This document shows positions 10,196-18,984 of a DNA stretch of 64,000 nucleotides, piece after piece. A program made the position numbers and the translations under genes. The first letter of the stretch is position 1; each line of letters begins with the position of its first letter. A model generated the notes under the pieces. That model worked only from the letters and a program-made list of their open reading frames with translations. It was not told the DNA's origin and did not search any database. Origin of the DNA: Bacteroidia bacterium (lineage in GTDB: Bacteria; Bacteroidota; Bacteroidia; Cytophagales; Cyclobacteriaceae); NCBI GenBank assembly GCA_030425425.1, contig JAUIAO010000030.1, positions 1 to 64,000 on the forward strand. The letters run 5' to 3'.

Positions 10196-12073
10196 TTATT
10201 CCTCCACGGTTAAGACCCAAACTTTAGACAATCCTGATAGGTTTTTAACCCGATTTTTTTCTTTCGTTACCTGATTGAGGTTTTGTGAATTATATATTAC
10301 TACATAATAGAATCCGGTTTGCGATAGATGACCTACACGAGTATCATGAAAACCTCTTTCAAATAGCTTGTCACTATAGTCTTCAGCATGCCAGAATTCT
10401 TCAAATACTCCAGCAACAACATAGTGGCCTGTTCCAAGGTCCAGCATGTTATTGCCTTTTTTAGCTATCTGTCGAACGTTGTTTTCATGATACTCTTCAT
10501 GATCTTCCAAATTCTCGGCTACAAGAGGTGTCTTTTCTTCAACTACAGGTTTCGGGTCTTCTACTGTAGATTCAACAGGTTCAGAAACTTCCTCTTCTAC
10601 AATTTCTTCTTTTACAGGTTCTTCTCTTCTAATGGAGATTTTAGCCTGACCCATTTCTACTTCTTCGGCTTTATTGTGGTCTAGTTGATTAGCCTTTTCC
10701 AATGAAATGATCTCATTCCAAATAATCAAAGTTTCCGGTTCGCCTCCATCAATTGTTCTCTTCCATTTTATTCCAGCCTCTTTGGTTCCATCTGGTCGTA
10801 CACGAATCAATGGTTCTTCCGCTGGATTGGCAATTTCATAAGTTTCTTCAGTAGAGCCTTCTGGAGGTGGCGGGAGCCAACTGAAAACCACTTCCTCTTC
10901 ACCTTTTTCGTTGATTCGGTCAAAACGAATTCCTCTTTCCTCTTCTCCGTACTGGTTTATACGAACGATTGGATCAGTTTCTTTTTCGTAGTTCCAGTTA
11001 TGCTTGATTTCCTTCGGTTCTTCTTTTTTTGCCTGAGCCACAAGCGACAATTCATCTTCGTCTTTTTGCTGTTGTCTACTTTCTTTTAGTGCTTGCAATT
11101 TTCTTAATCTTTCTTCTTCCGCTTGTCTTGCTCTTTCCTCAGCTGATAACTGATGACTTTTAATGAATGAAGAAGAGTGCCCATGATGGTCATGTTTATT
11201 GATATGAAACCCAAAATGAATCTCATGTGATGGACCCGTTAAAGATGCGTAAGTTGGGTTTCCATAACCGTATGCATATCCAAATGCCATTTTTTCTTTA
11301 AGCTTAACTCCCAGATGGCCAATAAATCCATCATCTTGTCTGTATGCTCCACCTACCCAAACTACATGCAGGATATGTAATATTACAGCTGCTTCATATT
11401 GATTATTAGTTAATTTATTGTATCGATAGAGCAGGTGAGGTTCTATTGCTACCCGATTATTGATATGTCCTCGATAGTTGATTTTGAACATGATATTGTC
11501 CTGAGGTTTGAAATCATATTGCAATCCTTCAGTTTGAGTTAGAGGTCTATGTTCAAATAAGTTTGGTAAGGAAACCCCAACATTGAAGTGATTGAAATGA
11601 TAAGCCACACCTACATCTCCAATCAAAAAACTTTCAGATTGTATCAAATCTGTAAATCTGGAATCATTGGGTGAATCAAACTCGTCATAATTAATCATGG
11701 TGTTACCTGCTCCCAATGAAAGCCCAAATCGGAAGAAGTGCTCTCTGTCTACACTAATGAGATAACTGGTCGAAACTTTTCCTCCACTTTCAAGATATGG
11801 TCCAAATTTCTCATTGTAAGCAAGAGCTCCAAATGCCAATCCACCTTTCAACGGAATGTGAAAATTGATATGCGAAATACTAGGCGCATTTTCAATTCTC
11901 GACCACCGGTCCTGATACATGGCGAAAATTACACTATGTCCCTCAACCCCAGCATAGGCTGGATTATAGACATAAGGATTCATGAAAAATTGATTGTAAA
12001 CTCTGGGTAAATTTTGTGAGCTTACTACATAAGAGCTGGTACTTAAAATGATTATCCACAGAAGTTTTTTCAT
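10196..12073 (-). CDS. PorP/SprF-family outer-membrane protein with C-terminal SPOR-like domain
   Basis: A 625-residue protein. A signal peptide (about 1-19) and a PorP/SprF barrel domain (about 20-295) are clear from the family opening (LPRVYNQFFMNPYVYNPA, then Y-x-DRW). The barrel is usually the whole protein at about 300-340 residues; here more than 300 residues follow. Those are a charged, probably helical segment (about 305-345), two related segments built on a R-x-x-x-x-G-x-E-E-x-G-I pattern (about 365-460), a Glu-rich stretch, and a SPOR-like domain (about 545-625: HYVVAGVFEEFWHAEDYSDK ... GFYYVVIYNS). SPOR domains commonly bind denuded peptidoglycan, so the tail may anchor the barrel to the wall. 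It is the first gene of the minus-strand surface cluster and probably handles export of the type B protein that follows. Confidence 0.9.
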   Translation of the reverse strand: MKKLLWIIILSTSSYVVSSQNLPRVYNQFFMNPYVYNPAYAGVEGHSVIFAMYQDRWSRIENAPSISHINFHIPLKGGLAFGALAYNEKFGPYLESGGKVSTSYLISVDREHFFRFGLSLGAGNTMINYDEFDSPNDSRFTDLIQSESFLIGDVGVAYHFNHFNVGVSLPNLFEHRPLTQTEGLQYDFKPQDNIMFKINYRGHINNRVAIEPHLLYRYNKLTNNQYEAAVILHILHVVWVGGAYRQDDGFIGHLGVKLKEKMAFGYAYGYGNPTYASLTGPSHEIHFGFHINKHDHHGHSSSFIKSHQLSAEERARQAEEERLRKLQALKESRQQQKDEDELSLVAQAKKEEPKEIKHNWNYEKETDPIVRINQYGEEERGIRFDRINEKGEEEVVFSWLPPPPEGSTEETYEIANPAEEPLIRVRPDGTKEAGIKWKRTIDGGEPETLIIWNEIISLEKANQLDHNKAEEVEMGQAKISIRREEPVKEEIVEEEVSEPVESTVEDPKPVVEEKTPLVAENLEDHEEYHENNVRQIAKKGNNMLDLGTGHYVVAGVFEEFWHAEDYSDKLFERGFHDTRVGHLSQTGFYYVVIYNSQNLNQVTKEKNRVKNLSGLSKVWVLTVEE

Positions 12074-12270
12074 ATACCTAATTTAGTCGGATCACTGTTT
12101 TTAACAGGAAATCATGATTTAGTAGCAAATAGGAGCTAAAATATTAAAATAATGTGGTTTTTAAGTTATTCAAGAAGTGAATTAGACGAAATTGTTGAGA
12201 ATCAATTCGTTTAATTTTTCAAGAGACCCTTTGGAATGTCCATTCTCTTCTTTGTATTATTACATAATAT

Positions 12271-13134
12271 TTGAGAATTCTCAGAACCATGCGAATCAGT
12301 TTAGTTATCCTCTTATTTACTCTCACATACAATGTCTCTGCACAATATTGGTTTGGGCCAAAAATTGGGGCGCACCGTACTGATTTTATTTATCAGGAAC
12401 CTGAATATCCAAAAGATTCATTTGATGTTAACTTTGATTATGGTGGTTTGTATGGTTTTACGGTGATATATCAGGCTACGGAAAGGTACGCTGTGCAGGG
12501 AGATTTGTCCTTCATCAGAGTGAATAAAAAACTAGTTAATAAACCTAATTTTATTACACCTGTAGAGAGCAACATGAACATCAACTACTTATCATTACCA
12601 TTATCTTTTAGGTTTAATTTTGGTGGTACTCCAATACACTATTATGTATCCGGAGGACCTGTGATTAATTTTTGGTTGAGTGGTGCGGGTGAGATTTATG
12701 TAGAAGATTTTGAGGAGGAAGATGGATACACTGAGCCAGTTCCTTACAAGGTGGTATTTAATCAGAGAAAAGGAGGGACTTTCGAACAAAGAGCCGTTGT
12801 AGAAGCCAACAGGTTTCAGTACGGCTTGCAATTTGGAGCTGGCATTTACTTTGACTTGATGTCTGCAGGTAGATTTTTGATAGACGTTAAGTATATATTT
12901 GGTCATTCGAATATGGGATTTAATGATAATCCTGACTTTTCAGATTTCGATTATTACTCGGAGAATTTTACTTTTCGGAACAATACACTTTCCGCCTCTA
13001 TCGCTTATTTGTTTTTATTTGATCCAGTCCTTAATAAACGAGGCCGAAGTAATAATCAGTTAACTAAGGATCAGAACAAAAAGGAGGACAAAAGGCGCTT
13101 TACTAGACGTAAAAAGTATAAACAGAAGCTCTGA
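12271..13134 (+). CDS. Outer-membrane beta-barrel protein (PF13568-like)
   Basis: A 287-residue protein. The better signal peptide starts at the Met at 12289 (MRISLVILLF, cleavage after VSA-Q); the listed start adds six residues. The mature part alternates hydrophobic and polar residues, with G/Y/F-rich strands such as YGGLYGFTVIYQ, INYLSLPLSFRFNF and FQYGLQFGAGIYF, the pattern of the Bacteroidota porin-family barrel. An acidic loop (EDFEEEDGY) lies near 150. The C terminus is a Lys/Arg-rich tail of about 30 residues after the last strand, unusual for a barrel that should end in an aromatic residue. A relation to the T9SS protein PorT is possible but not shown. The next gene starts four bases after its stop. 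Confidence 0.8.
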   Translation: MRILRTMRISLVILLFTLTYNVSAQYWFGPKIGAHRTDFIYQEPEYPKDSFDVNFDYGGLYGFTVIYQATERYAVQGDLSFIRVNKKLVNKPNFITPVESNMNINYLSLPLSFRFNFGGTPIHYYVSGGPVINFWLSGAGEIYVEDFEEEDGYTEPVPYKVVFNQRKGGTFEQRAVVEANRFQYGLQFGAGIYFDLMSAGRFLIDVKYIFGHSNMGFNDNPDFSDFDYYSENFTFRNNTLSASIAYLFLFDPVLNKRGRSNNQLTKDQNKKEDKRRFTRRKKYKQKL

Positions 13135-13138
13135 TATC

Positions 13139-14041
13139 GTGGCGTATCGTGTAGCCTGGGATACCAATTATAATCATCCATTACCTGCTCATCATAGATT
13201 CCCAATGCGGAAATATGATATGCTTCCACATTTTTTAATTCAATCTAACATTGTAAATCCCGATGATCTTTTTTCTCCCAGGATTGTAGATGATGAAACC
13301 ATTTTGTTGTCACACAGCTATGGTTATTTGACCCAGCTAAGGGAACTTTCTTTATCCAGAAGAATGATTAGAGAAAGTGGTTTTCCTTTGTCTCAAGCCT
13401 TGGTCGAACGTGAGGTTAGGATTTTAAGTGGAACTGTGGAGTGTACAAAATATGCATTAGAGTCTGGAGTCGCTTTTAATGTAGCCGGAGGCACTCACCA
13501 TGCTTTTAGAGATCGCCCTGAAGGATTTTGTTTGTTGAATGATCAGGCTGTAGCTGCGGCCCACCTGCTAGAAAGAAGTTTGGCTAAACAGGTGCTGATT
13601 ATTGATCTGGATGTACATCAAGGAAATGGCACTGCTTCAATTTTTAAAGATGAATCTCGTGTTTTTACTTTTAGCATGCATGGAGAGAGAAATTATCCAT
13701 TCAGAAAAGAAAAATCTGATTTGGACATCAACCTTCCAGACGAAACTACTGATGATGAGTATTTGCAAACACTACAAACTTCACTTACTTATATACGGAA
13801 ATCTATCAATCCTGATTTTATTTTTTTTCAAGCCGGTGTGGATGTCCTGGAGTCTGATGTCCTGGGAAAATTGAGCCTTAGTATCGAGGGGTGTAGAATG
13901 CGAGATCGGTTGGTTTTTGAATTTGCAAAATCGATGAATATACCCATTGTAGTATGTATGGGAGGTGGTTATTCTAAAGATATTGATATCATCATCGAAG
14001 CTCATGCCAATACTTTTATAGAAGGAAAAATCATACATTAG
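13139..14041 (+). CDS. Histone deacetylase/AcuC-family metal-dependent hydrolase
   Basis: A 300-residue cytoplasmic enzyme of the arginase/deacetylase fold, which removes acetyl groups from lysine, polyamines or similar amides. The start is GTG, four bases after the barrel gene. Active-site residues are all present: the His pair in GGTHHA (120-121), zinc ligands in LDVH (D158, H160) and the Asp at 240 in GVDVLESD, and the catalytic Tyr in GGGY (Y278). Length matches the short bacterial branch of the family (about 300 residues). The true substrate cannot be told from sequence. The coupling to an outer-membrane barrel gene may be only shared transcription. Confidence 0.93.
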   Translation: MAYRVAWDTNYNHPLPAHHRFPMRKYDMLPHFLIQSNIVNPDDLFSPRIVDDETILLSHSYGYLTQLRELSLSRRMIRESGFPLSQALVEREVRILSGTVECTKYALESGVAFNVAGGTHHAFRDRPEGFCLLNDQAVAAAHLLERSLAKQVLIIDLDVHQGNGTASIFKDESRVFTFSMHGERNYPFRKEKSDLDINLPDETTDDEYLQTLQTSLTYIRKSINPDFIFFQAGVDVLESDVLGKLSLSIEGCRMRDRLVFEFAKSMNIPIVVCMGGGYSKDIDIIIEAHANTFIEGKIIH

Positions 14042-14090
14042 GGAATTAATAAAAAGTGGCGGAATTACTAATGATTCTTCTAATTTTGAA

Positions 14091-14098
14091 CATAATAA
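14091..14098 (+). promoter_or_regulatory. Candidate -7 element for the six-gene operon
   Basis: TAATTTTG matches TAnnTTTG, about 90 bases before the GTG start at 14190. No good -33 TTTG is seen 19-23 bases upstream. The 148-base gap is the only sizeable gap before the operon, so a promoter is expected in it. Confidence 0.35.
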
Positions 14099-14189
14099 TC
14101 ATCAAAGATTAGAAATATCTAGTCAGCTTTTTGAATAAGGTGAAGATTATAGGTATTTTTATTCTTTATCACCGAAAAACCGCGCTATT

Positions 14190-17100
14190 GTGATCAAATC
14201 ATTCTTAGCCTTCTTAGGCGGCGAGCCTGGCGAAGAAAAACCAATGCTTCTTTTACTTGGCATGGGTTTTTTCATGGGGGTCTTTTTAGCAACCTACCAA
14301 GTTGGTGCAGAGACACTTTTCCTTAATGTCCTGGGGGAACCATATCTGGATTATGCCTTTTTCACTACGGGTTTTCTGGGTATATTATCCACTGTGCTTT
14401 TCGTTTTTTTACAGAAAAGAATTAAATATTCTTCTTTAATTACCGCAAACTTGTTTCTCATTTTTGTTTTCATGGCACTAATGAGAGGAGCATTTGAGTG
14501 GATGAGCTATGATGCCACCTCAAACGGATTTCAGCTACTACCTTTTTTGATGTTTGTGATGATTGGGCCAATAACTGCAATAACCTTGTTGGGGTTTTGG
14601 GGGATATTTGGTAGAATGTTTGATTTACGTGCTTCTAAGAGGATAATTGGTGGCATAGACACTGGAGCACTTACCTCCACAATTATTGCATTTTTCTCCA
14701 TTCCATTCATTACCAGACTTCCATTTTTCAATGACACTTACGATCTGCTTTTCGTTTCGGCGATAGCCAGTTTTGGTGTGCTCATTTTCACGATATGGAT
14801 CGTGAAAGATTACAATGTCAATAAGGTTACGAAATTAAAAGAAGGAGAGAAGAAGGTGGATGTGAAGTTTACGGATCTTGTGAAGGACCCTTATTTACGA
14901 CTTCTTTCTTTATTTCTCATATTTAGTATGGGAGCTAGTGTTTTTGTAGATTATTCCTTCTATTCAGCCTCAGATGTGATGTATCCAGATGAGAATGAAT
15001 TGAAAGATTTTCTCTCTTTCTTTAACGGGACGGTGATGATCATGAGTTTTCTCATTCAAAGTTTTGTCAATGATATTATCATTGGTCGTTTCGGTTTGAA
15101 AGTAGCCCTCATGACCATGCCTCTCATCTTGATACTTTTCACAATCGGGGGCATTTTGGCGGGACACATTTTTGGCTATAGTGAGAAAAATGAAGAGTAT
15201 ATTTTGTTTTTCGTTTTGATCGCTTCTTCCAAGGCATTTACAGCATCATTAAAAGATGCTTTGGAAAGTCCGGCGTTTAAGTTGTTCTTTCTTCCTATTG
15301 ATATCAAAATCAGGTTTGACATTCAAACGCGTATCGAGGGGGTGGTTAATGAGTTGGCTACACTTGTAGCTGGATTAGCCCAGATTGGATTAGGTATGCT
15401 CGTATTCTTCGAACTTATCCATTTTTCATATTTCGTACTTGGGTTAGCAATCATGGTGGTTTACCTGTCAGGAAAGCTATTCAATCAATATAAAGTAACC
15501 CTGCGCAAAACACTGGAGGATCAGAAAAAAGCGATTAAAGGCGAAGTGACCAATGATGATAGAAATGCTTTGATCACTATCAATAGAGAAGTGGAATCAA
15601 AAAATCCAGAACGTATTATCAGTGCATTGAGATTACTTGAAAAGCTGGAGCCTATCAAATTTGAATTTACCCTGTTGGATTTATTAAACTCCAGATTTCC
15701 TGCTGTTCGAAAATATGCTTATTCCAAATTGGATGAGTATATGGTTTTTGAAGCACTGGATATCATAAAAAGAGATATTGAAACCGAAGGTGATGAGGAG
15801 GTACTACCTGTTGCTCAGAAGTGTTTGAATAAATTAAAAGAATCACATGAGTTTGAACTAAATGATGTCTCACTTAGGAAACTCATTCGTTCTACGGAAT
15901 CATCAGATAGAATCAAGGGAGCACGACTTTTGGTTAAATCAACAGAGGATAAATACCTCCCTTATCTGATAGAACTACTTAGAGACATCAACTCCGAGGT
16001 GAGATCTGCGGCGATGATCACAGCAGGTAAAATTAAGAGATCAGAGCTTTGGCCTACATTAGTTGAGAACCTACACTTATCTTCTTATGGAAATGTTGCC
16101 ATGTCTGCTCTGACTTATAGCGGAGAAGGAGCGTTTCATACGATAGATACATCTTTTTATAAGACAGGTCAATATAAATCAACCATGCTGAGAATTGTTC
16201 AGCTGCTGGGAAGGATAGGGGGGAGAACTGCAGCGGAATTACTCTGGAAAAAAATTGACTTCCCGGACAAGAAGATTGTTTCAGAGCTGCTATTATCTCT
16301 GAGTCATATGGGTTTCAGAGCGAGAGATTTTCAGGCTGCGAGGATCAAAATAGCCATTGAGTCTGAGATCAGTGATATAGCCTGGAATATTAAGGCGGTA
16401 CAGGATATTCCTAAGGATGATGATATTGATTTAATGATCCGTGAAGCATTTAGGGAAGAGGATCAACAAAACTACGATAATATTTTCATGCTGCTGGGCA
16501 TGATCTATGAAGCTGAGAATGTGTACCTGGTTAGAGAGAACATACTTGACGGCTCCACAGACAGTATCACATTTGCCGTGGAAATGCTGGATATTTTTGT
16601 TGAGGAGGAATTGAAGCCTAAACTAATCCCTGTGATGGATGATTTGAAGGTGGAGGAGCGATTAGCACAATTATTAAACTTTTTTCCTCCTGAAGAATTT
16701 GAAAATTATTCAGATTTATTGCTTCAGATTATTAATCGAGATTACAATAGAATTAATCGATATACAAAAGCGCTAGCACTTTTTAAAATAGGGAAGATAG
16801 AAGGTATTCAGGTAACCAACGATTTGGTCGCGAACCTGTTCAATCCAGACAAGTTGTTATTAGAGACCGCAGCTTACACAATCTATAAAATTGATCCTCA
16901 ACTCTATCATATTAACACTTCCCGACTTAAACCAGGTGTGAAAAAGGAACTTGACAAAGCCATTTTGCCTCCTGTCTATAAGGATGAAGACGAGAATTAT
17001 CATCAAAAATTACTGCTTATAGAACGGGTATTGCTACTAAAAGAAGTTCCTGAGTTTGATAAGATTCCTGGAGAATTGATCACCTACTTCTCTGAGGAAT

Positions 17101-17450
17101 TGGATGAAGTCAAATTAACAGAGGGGAATACTTTGGTAGATACTGACGACAATGGTAATGTGCCGGTATATATAGTAGTGGATGGTACAGTGGATGTTTA
17201 TGTAGATGATCAACTTTCAGAATCAAAAAGTAGAGGAGGGATTATTGGTCATGAGATGGTTTTAGCTTCTGATAATTTTGGATATACTGCTATCACTAGA
17301 AATGAATGCAAACTATTGGTATTGAGAAAAGAAGAAATGCTAGATCTGATGTCCCGACATTATGAGTTTGTGGAGGCTTTCTTGGGAATCCTGAATAGGG
17401 AAGAAAAGAAGGATGAAACATATGAAATTTCAGATATCTTATTGACCTAA
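14190..17450 (+). CDS. NTP/NDP-translocase-like (MFS) membrane protein fused to HEAT repeats and a cNMP-binding domain
   Basis: A 1086-residue inner-membrane protein starting at GTG. Residues about 20-430 hold some 11-12 hydrophobic helices in the style of ADP/ATP (NTP/NDP) translocases of the MFS superfamily; the WGIFGRMFDLRASKRIIGGI stretch resembles the central loop of that group. Residues about 460-930 are alpha-helical HEAT-like repeats (for example YLPYLIELLRDINSEVRSAA). Residues about 960-1070 match a cyclic-nucleotide-binding fold (PVYIVVDGTVDVYVDD, then IGHEMVLASDNFGYTA), but the usual phosphate-binding FGE-x-A-L...RA cassette is degenerate, so ligand binding is uncertain. It heads the operon, with 28 bases to the next gene. 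Transport substrate unknown; a sensor or scaffold role is equally possible. Confidence 0.8.
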   Translation: MIKSFLAFLGGEPGEEKPMLLLLGMGFFMGVFLATYQVGAETLFLNVLGEPYLDYAFFTTGFLGILSTVLFVFLQKRIKYSSLITANLFLIFVFMALMRGAFEWMSYDATSNGFQLLPFLMFVMIGPITAITLLGFWGIFGRMFDLRASKRIIGGIDTGALTSTIIAFFSIPFITRLPFFNDTYDLLFVSAIASFGVLIFTIWIVKDYNVNKVTKLKEGEKKVDVKFTDLVKDPYLRLLSLFLIFSMGASVFVDYSFYSASDVMYPDENELKDFLSFFNGTVMIMSFLIQSFVNDIIIGRFGLKVALMTMPLILILFTIGGILAGHIFGYSEKNEEYILFFVLIASSKAFTASLKDALESPAFKLFFLPIDIKIRFDIQTRIEGVVNELATLVAGLAQIGLGMLVFFELIHFSYFVLGLAIMVVYLSGKLFNQYKVTLRKTLEDQKKAIKGEVTNDDRNALITINREVESKNPERIISALRLLEKLEPIKFEFTLLDLLNSRFPAVRKYAYSKLDEYMVFEALDIIKRDIETEGDEEVLPVAQKCLNKLKESHEFELNDVSLRKLIRSTESSDRIKGARLLVKSTEDKYLPYLIELLRDINSEVRSAAMITAGKIKRSELWPTLVENLHLSSYGNVAMSALTYSGEGAFHTIDTSFYKTGQYKSTMLRIVQLLGRIGGRTAAELLWKKIDFPDKKIVSELLLSLSHMGFRARDFQAARIKIAIESEISDIAWNIKAVQDIPKDDDIDLMIREAFREEDQQNYDNIFMLLGMIYEAENVYLVRENILDGSTDSITFAVEMLDIFVEEELKPKLIPVMDDLKVEERLAQLLNFFPPEEFENYSDLLLQIINRDYNRINRYTKALALFKIGKIEGIQVTNDLVANLFNPDKLLLETAAYTIYKIDPQLYHINTSRLKPGVKKELDKAILPPVYKDEDENYHQKLLLIERVLLLKEVPEFDKIPGELITYFSEELDEVKLTEGNTLVDTDDNGNVPVYIVVDGTVDVYVDDQLSESKSRGGIIGHEMVLASDNFGYTAITRNECKLLVLRKEEMLDLMSRHYEFVEAFLGILNREEKKDETYEISDILLT

Positions 17451-17478
17451 TTAATGAAATGCGCCTAACCTGTAAGTA

Positions 17479-18984
17479 ATGGAATTAAATAAGAAGATAC
17501 TTTTATGCTACTCGGAGCAAGATAATCAACCAATTGAGGGTGGGCTCAAGGGTTGGGTTTCTAACTTCCATAAGTTTTTGACAACACTGCTTTCTCAAAT
17601 TTCCAGGGTCAGTCCGGAGATTCTTATGGTTCAAGATCATGAGCTTGCTGAAATGGAAATCGATGAAGCTGCGGTCTTGATATTGATTAGTACTGAGAAT
17701 TTTGTTCAAAACGAAAGTATTGTTAATAAACTAAATGATTTTGGGAAGCTCGCAAAATCACAAGATCGTCTGTTAATCGATGGAGTTTGCAGGCTATTTA
17801 AAGTGCATAAATCGCCTTTTAACGAGGATCATAAGTTACCTGAATTTGAGGATTTCATCTCTTATGATTTTTATATGATTGATCCGCTTACAGGTGAAGC
17901 TCAAGAATTTAAGAGATTTTTTGGAGGTGATGCGGAAAGATCCTACTGGATGAAATTGGTGGATATGGCCTACGATATTGATCATATTTTTGAAGCCATA
18001 TTCTCCGAATTTGAAAAACCTGAAGGCTCTGAAATATCCCGTGAGAAAACGGTGTATTTGGCAAGCACTGGGGTGGATATGGTGATACAAAGAGACATCA
18101 TAAAACGAGAACTAATTCGTCATGGATATCGCGTTTTACCTCAGCATACCTTAGCAAAAGAAGTCCATTTGCTGGAACATCAGATCAAAGATGACCTTAG
18201 TAATTGTAGATTATCCATTCACCTGATAGGAGAAGATTATGGTTATAAACCTAAGGGGTCTGACCTATCCGTGATCGATATACAAAATAGAATTGCCTCA
18301 GAACATACTCATGAGATGCTGGAGCACAATAAATCTGCAGAAGAAAATTTGCCTTTCAGCCGTTTGATTTGGGTATCTCCTGATTTGAATAATGTATCAG
18401 AACGACAGAAGATTTTTATTGAAGATCTGAAAAGTGATGCAGCCACTATCGAAGAGGCAGAAGTTTTGCAGATTCCTTTACCTGACTTAAAAGCTATTAT
18501 TCGAGAAGAATTGGTCACAGGAGGAAGGTTCAAAAAAGAAAGAAGAGAGATTGAAGGATTTACCCATCACGATAATGAAGAGATCAAAGTCATTTACCTC
18601 ATTCAGGACAAACAGGACACTGGAAAAATAAGCCCTTTGAAGGACTATCTGGAAGAAAAAGGCTTCAAGGTAGTTACTCCTAGCTATGAGGGCGATTTAG
18701 TGGATATCCGATATATTCATCAGGAGAACCTGCGAAGATGCGATGCATCTATTATCTATTTCGGAGATGCCAAAGAGGCCTGGATTCGGACAAAGCTTCA
18801 GGATTTGTTAAAAGCCCCGGGATTTGGAAGACAAAAATCATTACAGGCAAAGGCTGTGTACTTTGAAGGCAAGAAAGAAGTAGACCTAAATCACTATGAA
18901 AAGAATAATGCCCTGGTGCTGGGCATGAATGGCGGATTCAAACCAGAGCATCTTAACCCATTTCTAACCAAACTAGAAAAATAA
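17479..18984 (+). CDS. Protein with three Toll/DUF4062-like segments
   Basis: A 501-residue soluble protein with no signal peptide. Three segments each look like a flavodoxin/Toll-type alpha-beta unit. The first (about 5-75) is KILLCYSEQD followed by AAVLILISTENF. The second (about 192-300) is TVYLASTGVDMVIQRD, ELIRHGYRVLP and LSIHLIGEDYG, close to DUF4062. The third (about 370-500) is KVIYLIQDKQD, YLEEKGFKVVTP and DASIIYFGD. TIR and DUF4062 modules commonly accompany STAND NTPases. A catalytic Glu for NAD hydrolysis could not be placed with confidence, so this may be an adaptor. Its stop overlaps the ATG of the nSTAND1 gene by one base (TAATG), which implies translational coupling and probably a shared complex. 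Confidence 0.75.
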   Translation: MELNKKILLCYSEQDNQPIEGGLKGWVSNFHKFLTTLLSQISRVSPEILMVQDHELAEMEIDEAAVLILISTENFVQNESIVNKLNDFGKLAKSQDRLLIDGVCRLFKVHKSPFNEDHKLPEFEDFISYDFYMIDPLTGEAQEFKRFFGGDAERSYWMKLVDMAYDIDHIFEAIFSEFEKPEGSEISREKTVYLASTGVDMVIQRDIIKRELIRHGYRVLPQHTLAKEVHLLEHQIKDDLSNCRLSIHLIGEDYGYKPKGSDLSVIDIQNRIASEHTHEMLEHNKSAEENLPFSRLIWVSPDLNNVSERQKIFIEDLKSDAATIEEAEVLQIPLPDLKAIIREELVTGGRFKKERREIEGFTHHDNEEIKVIYLIQDKQDTGKISPLKDYLEEKGFKVVTPSYEGDLVDIRYIHQENLRRCDASIIYFGDAKEAWIRTKLQDLLKAPGFGRQKSLQAKAVYFEGKKEVDLNHYEKNNALVLGMNGGFKPEHLNPFLTKLEK

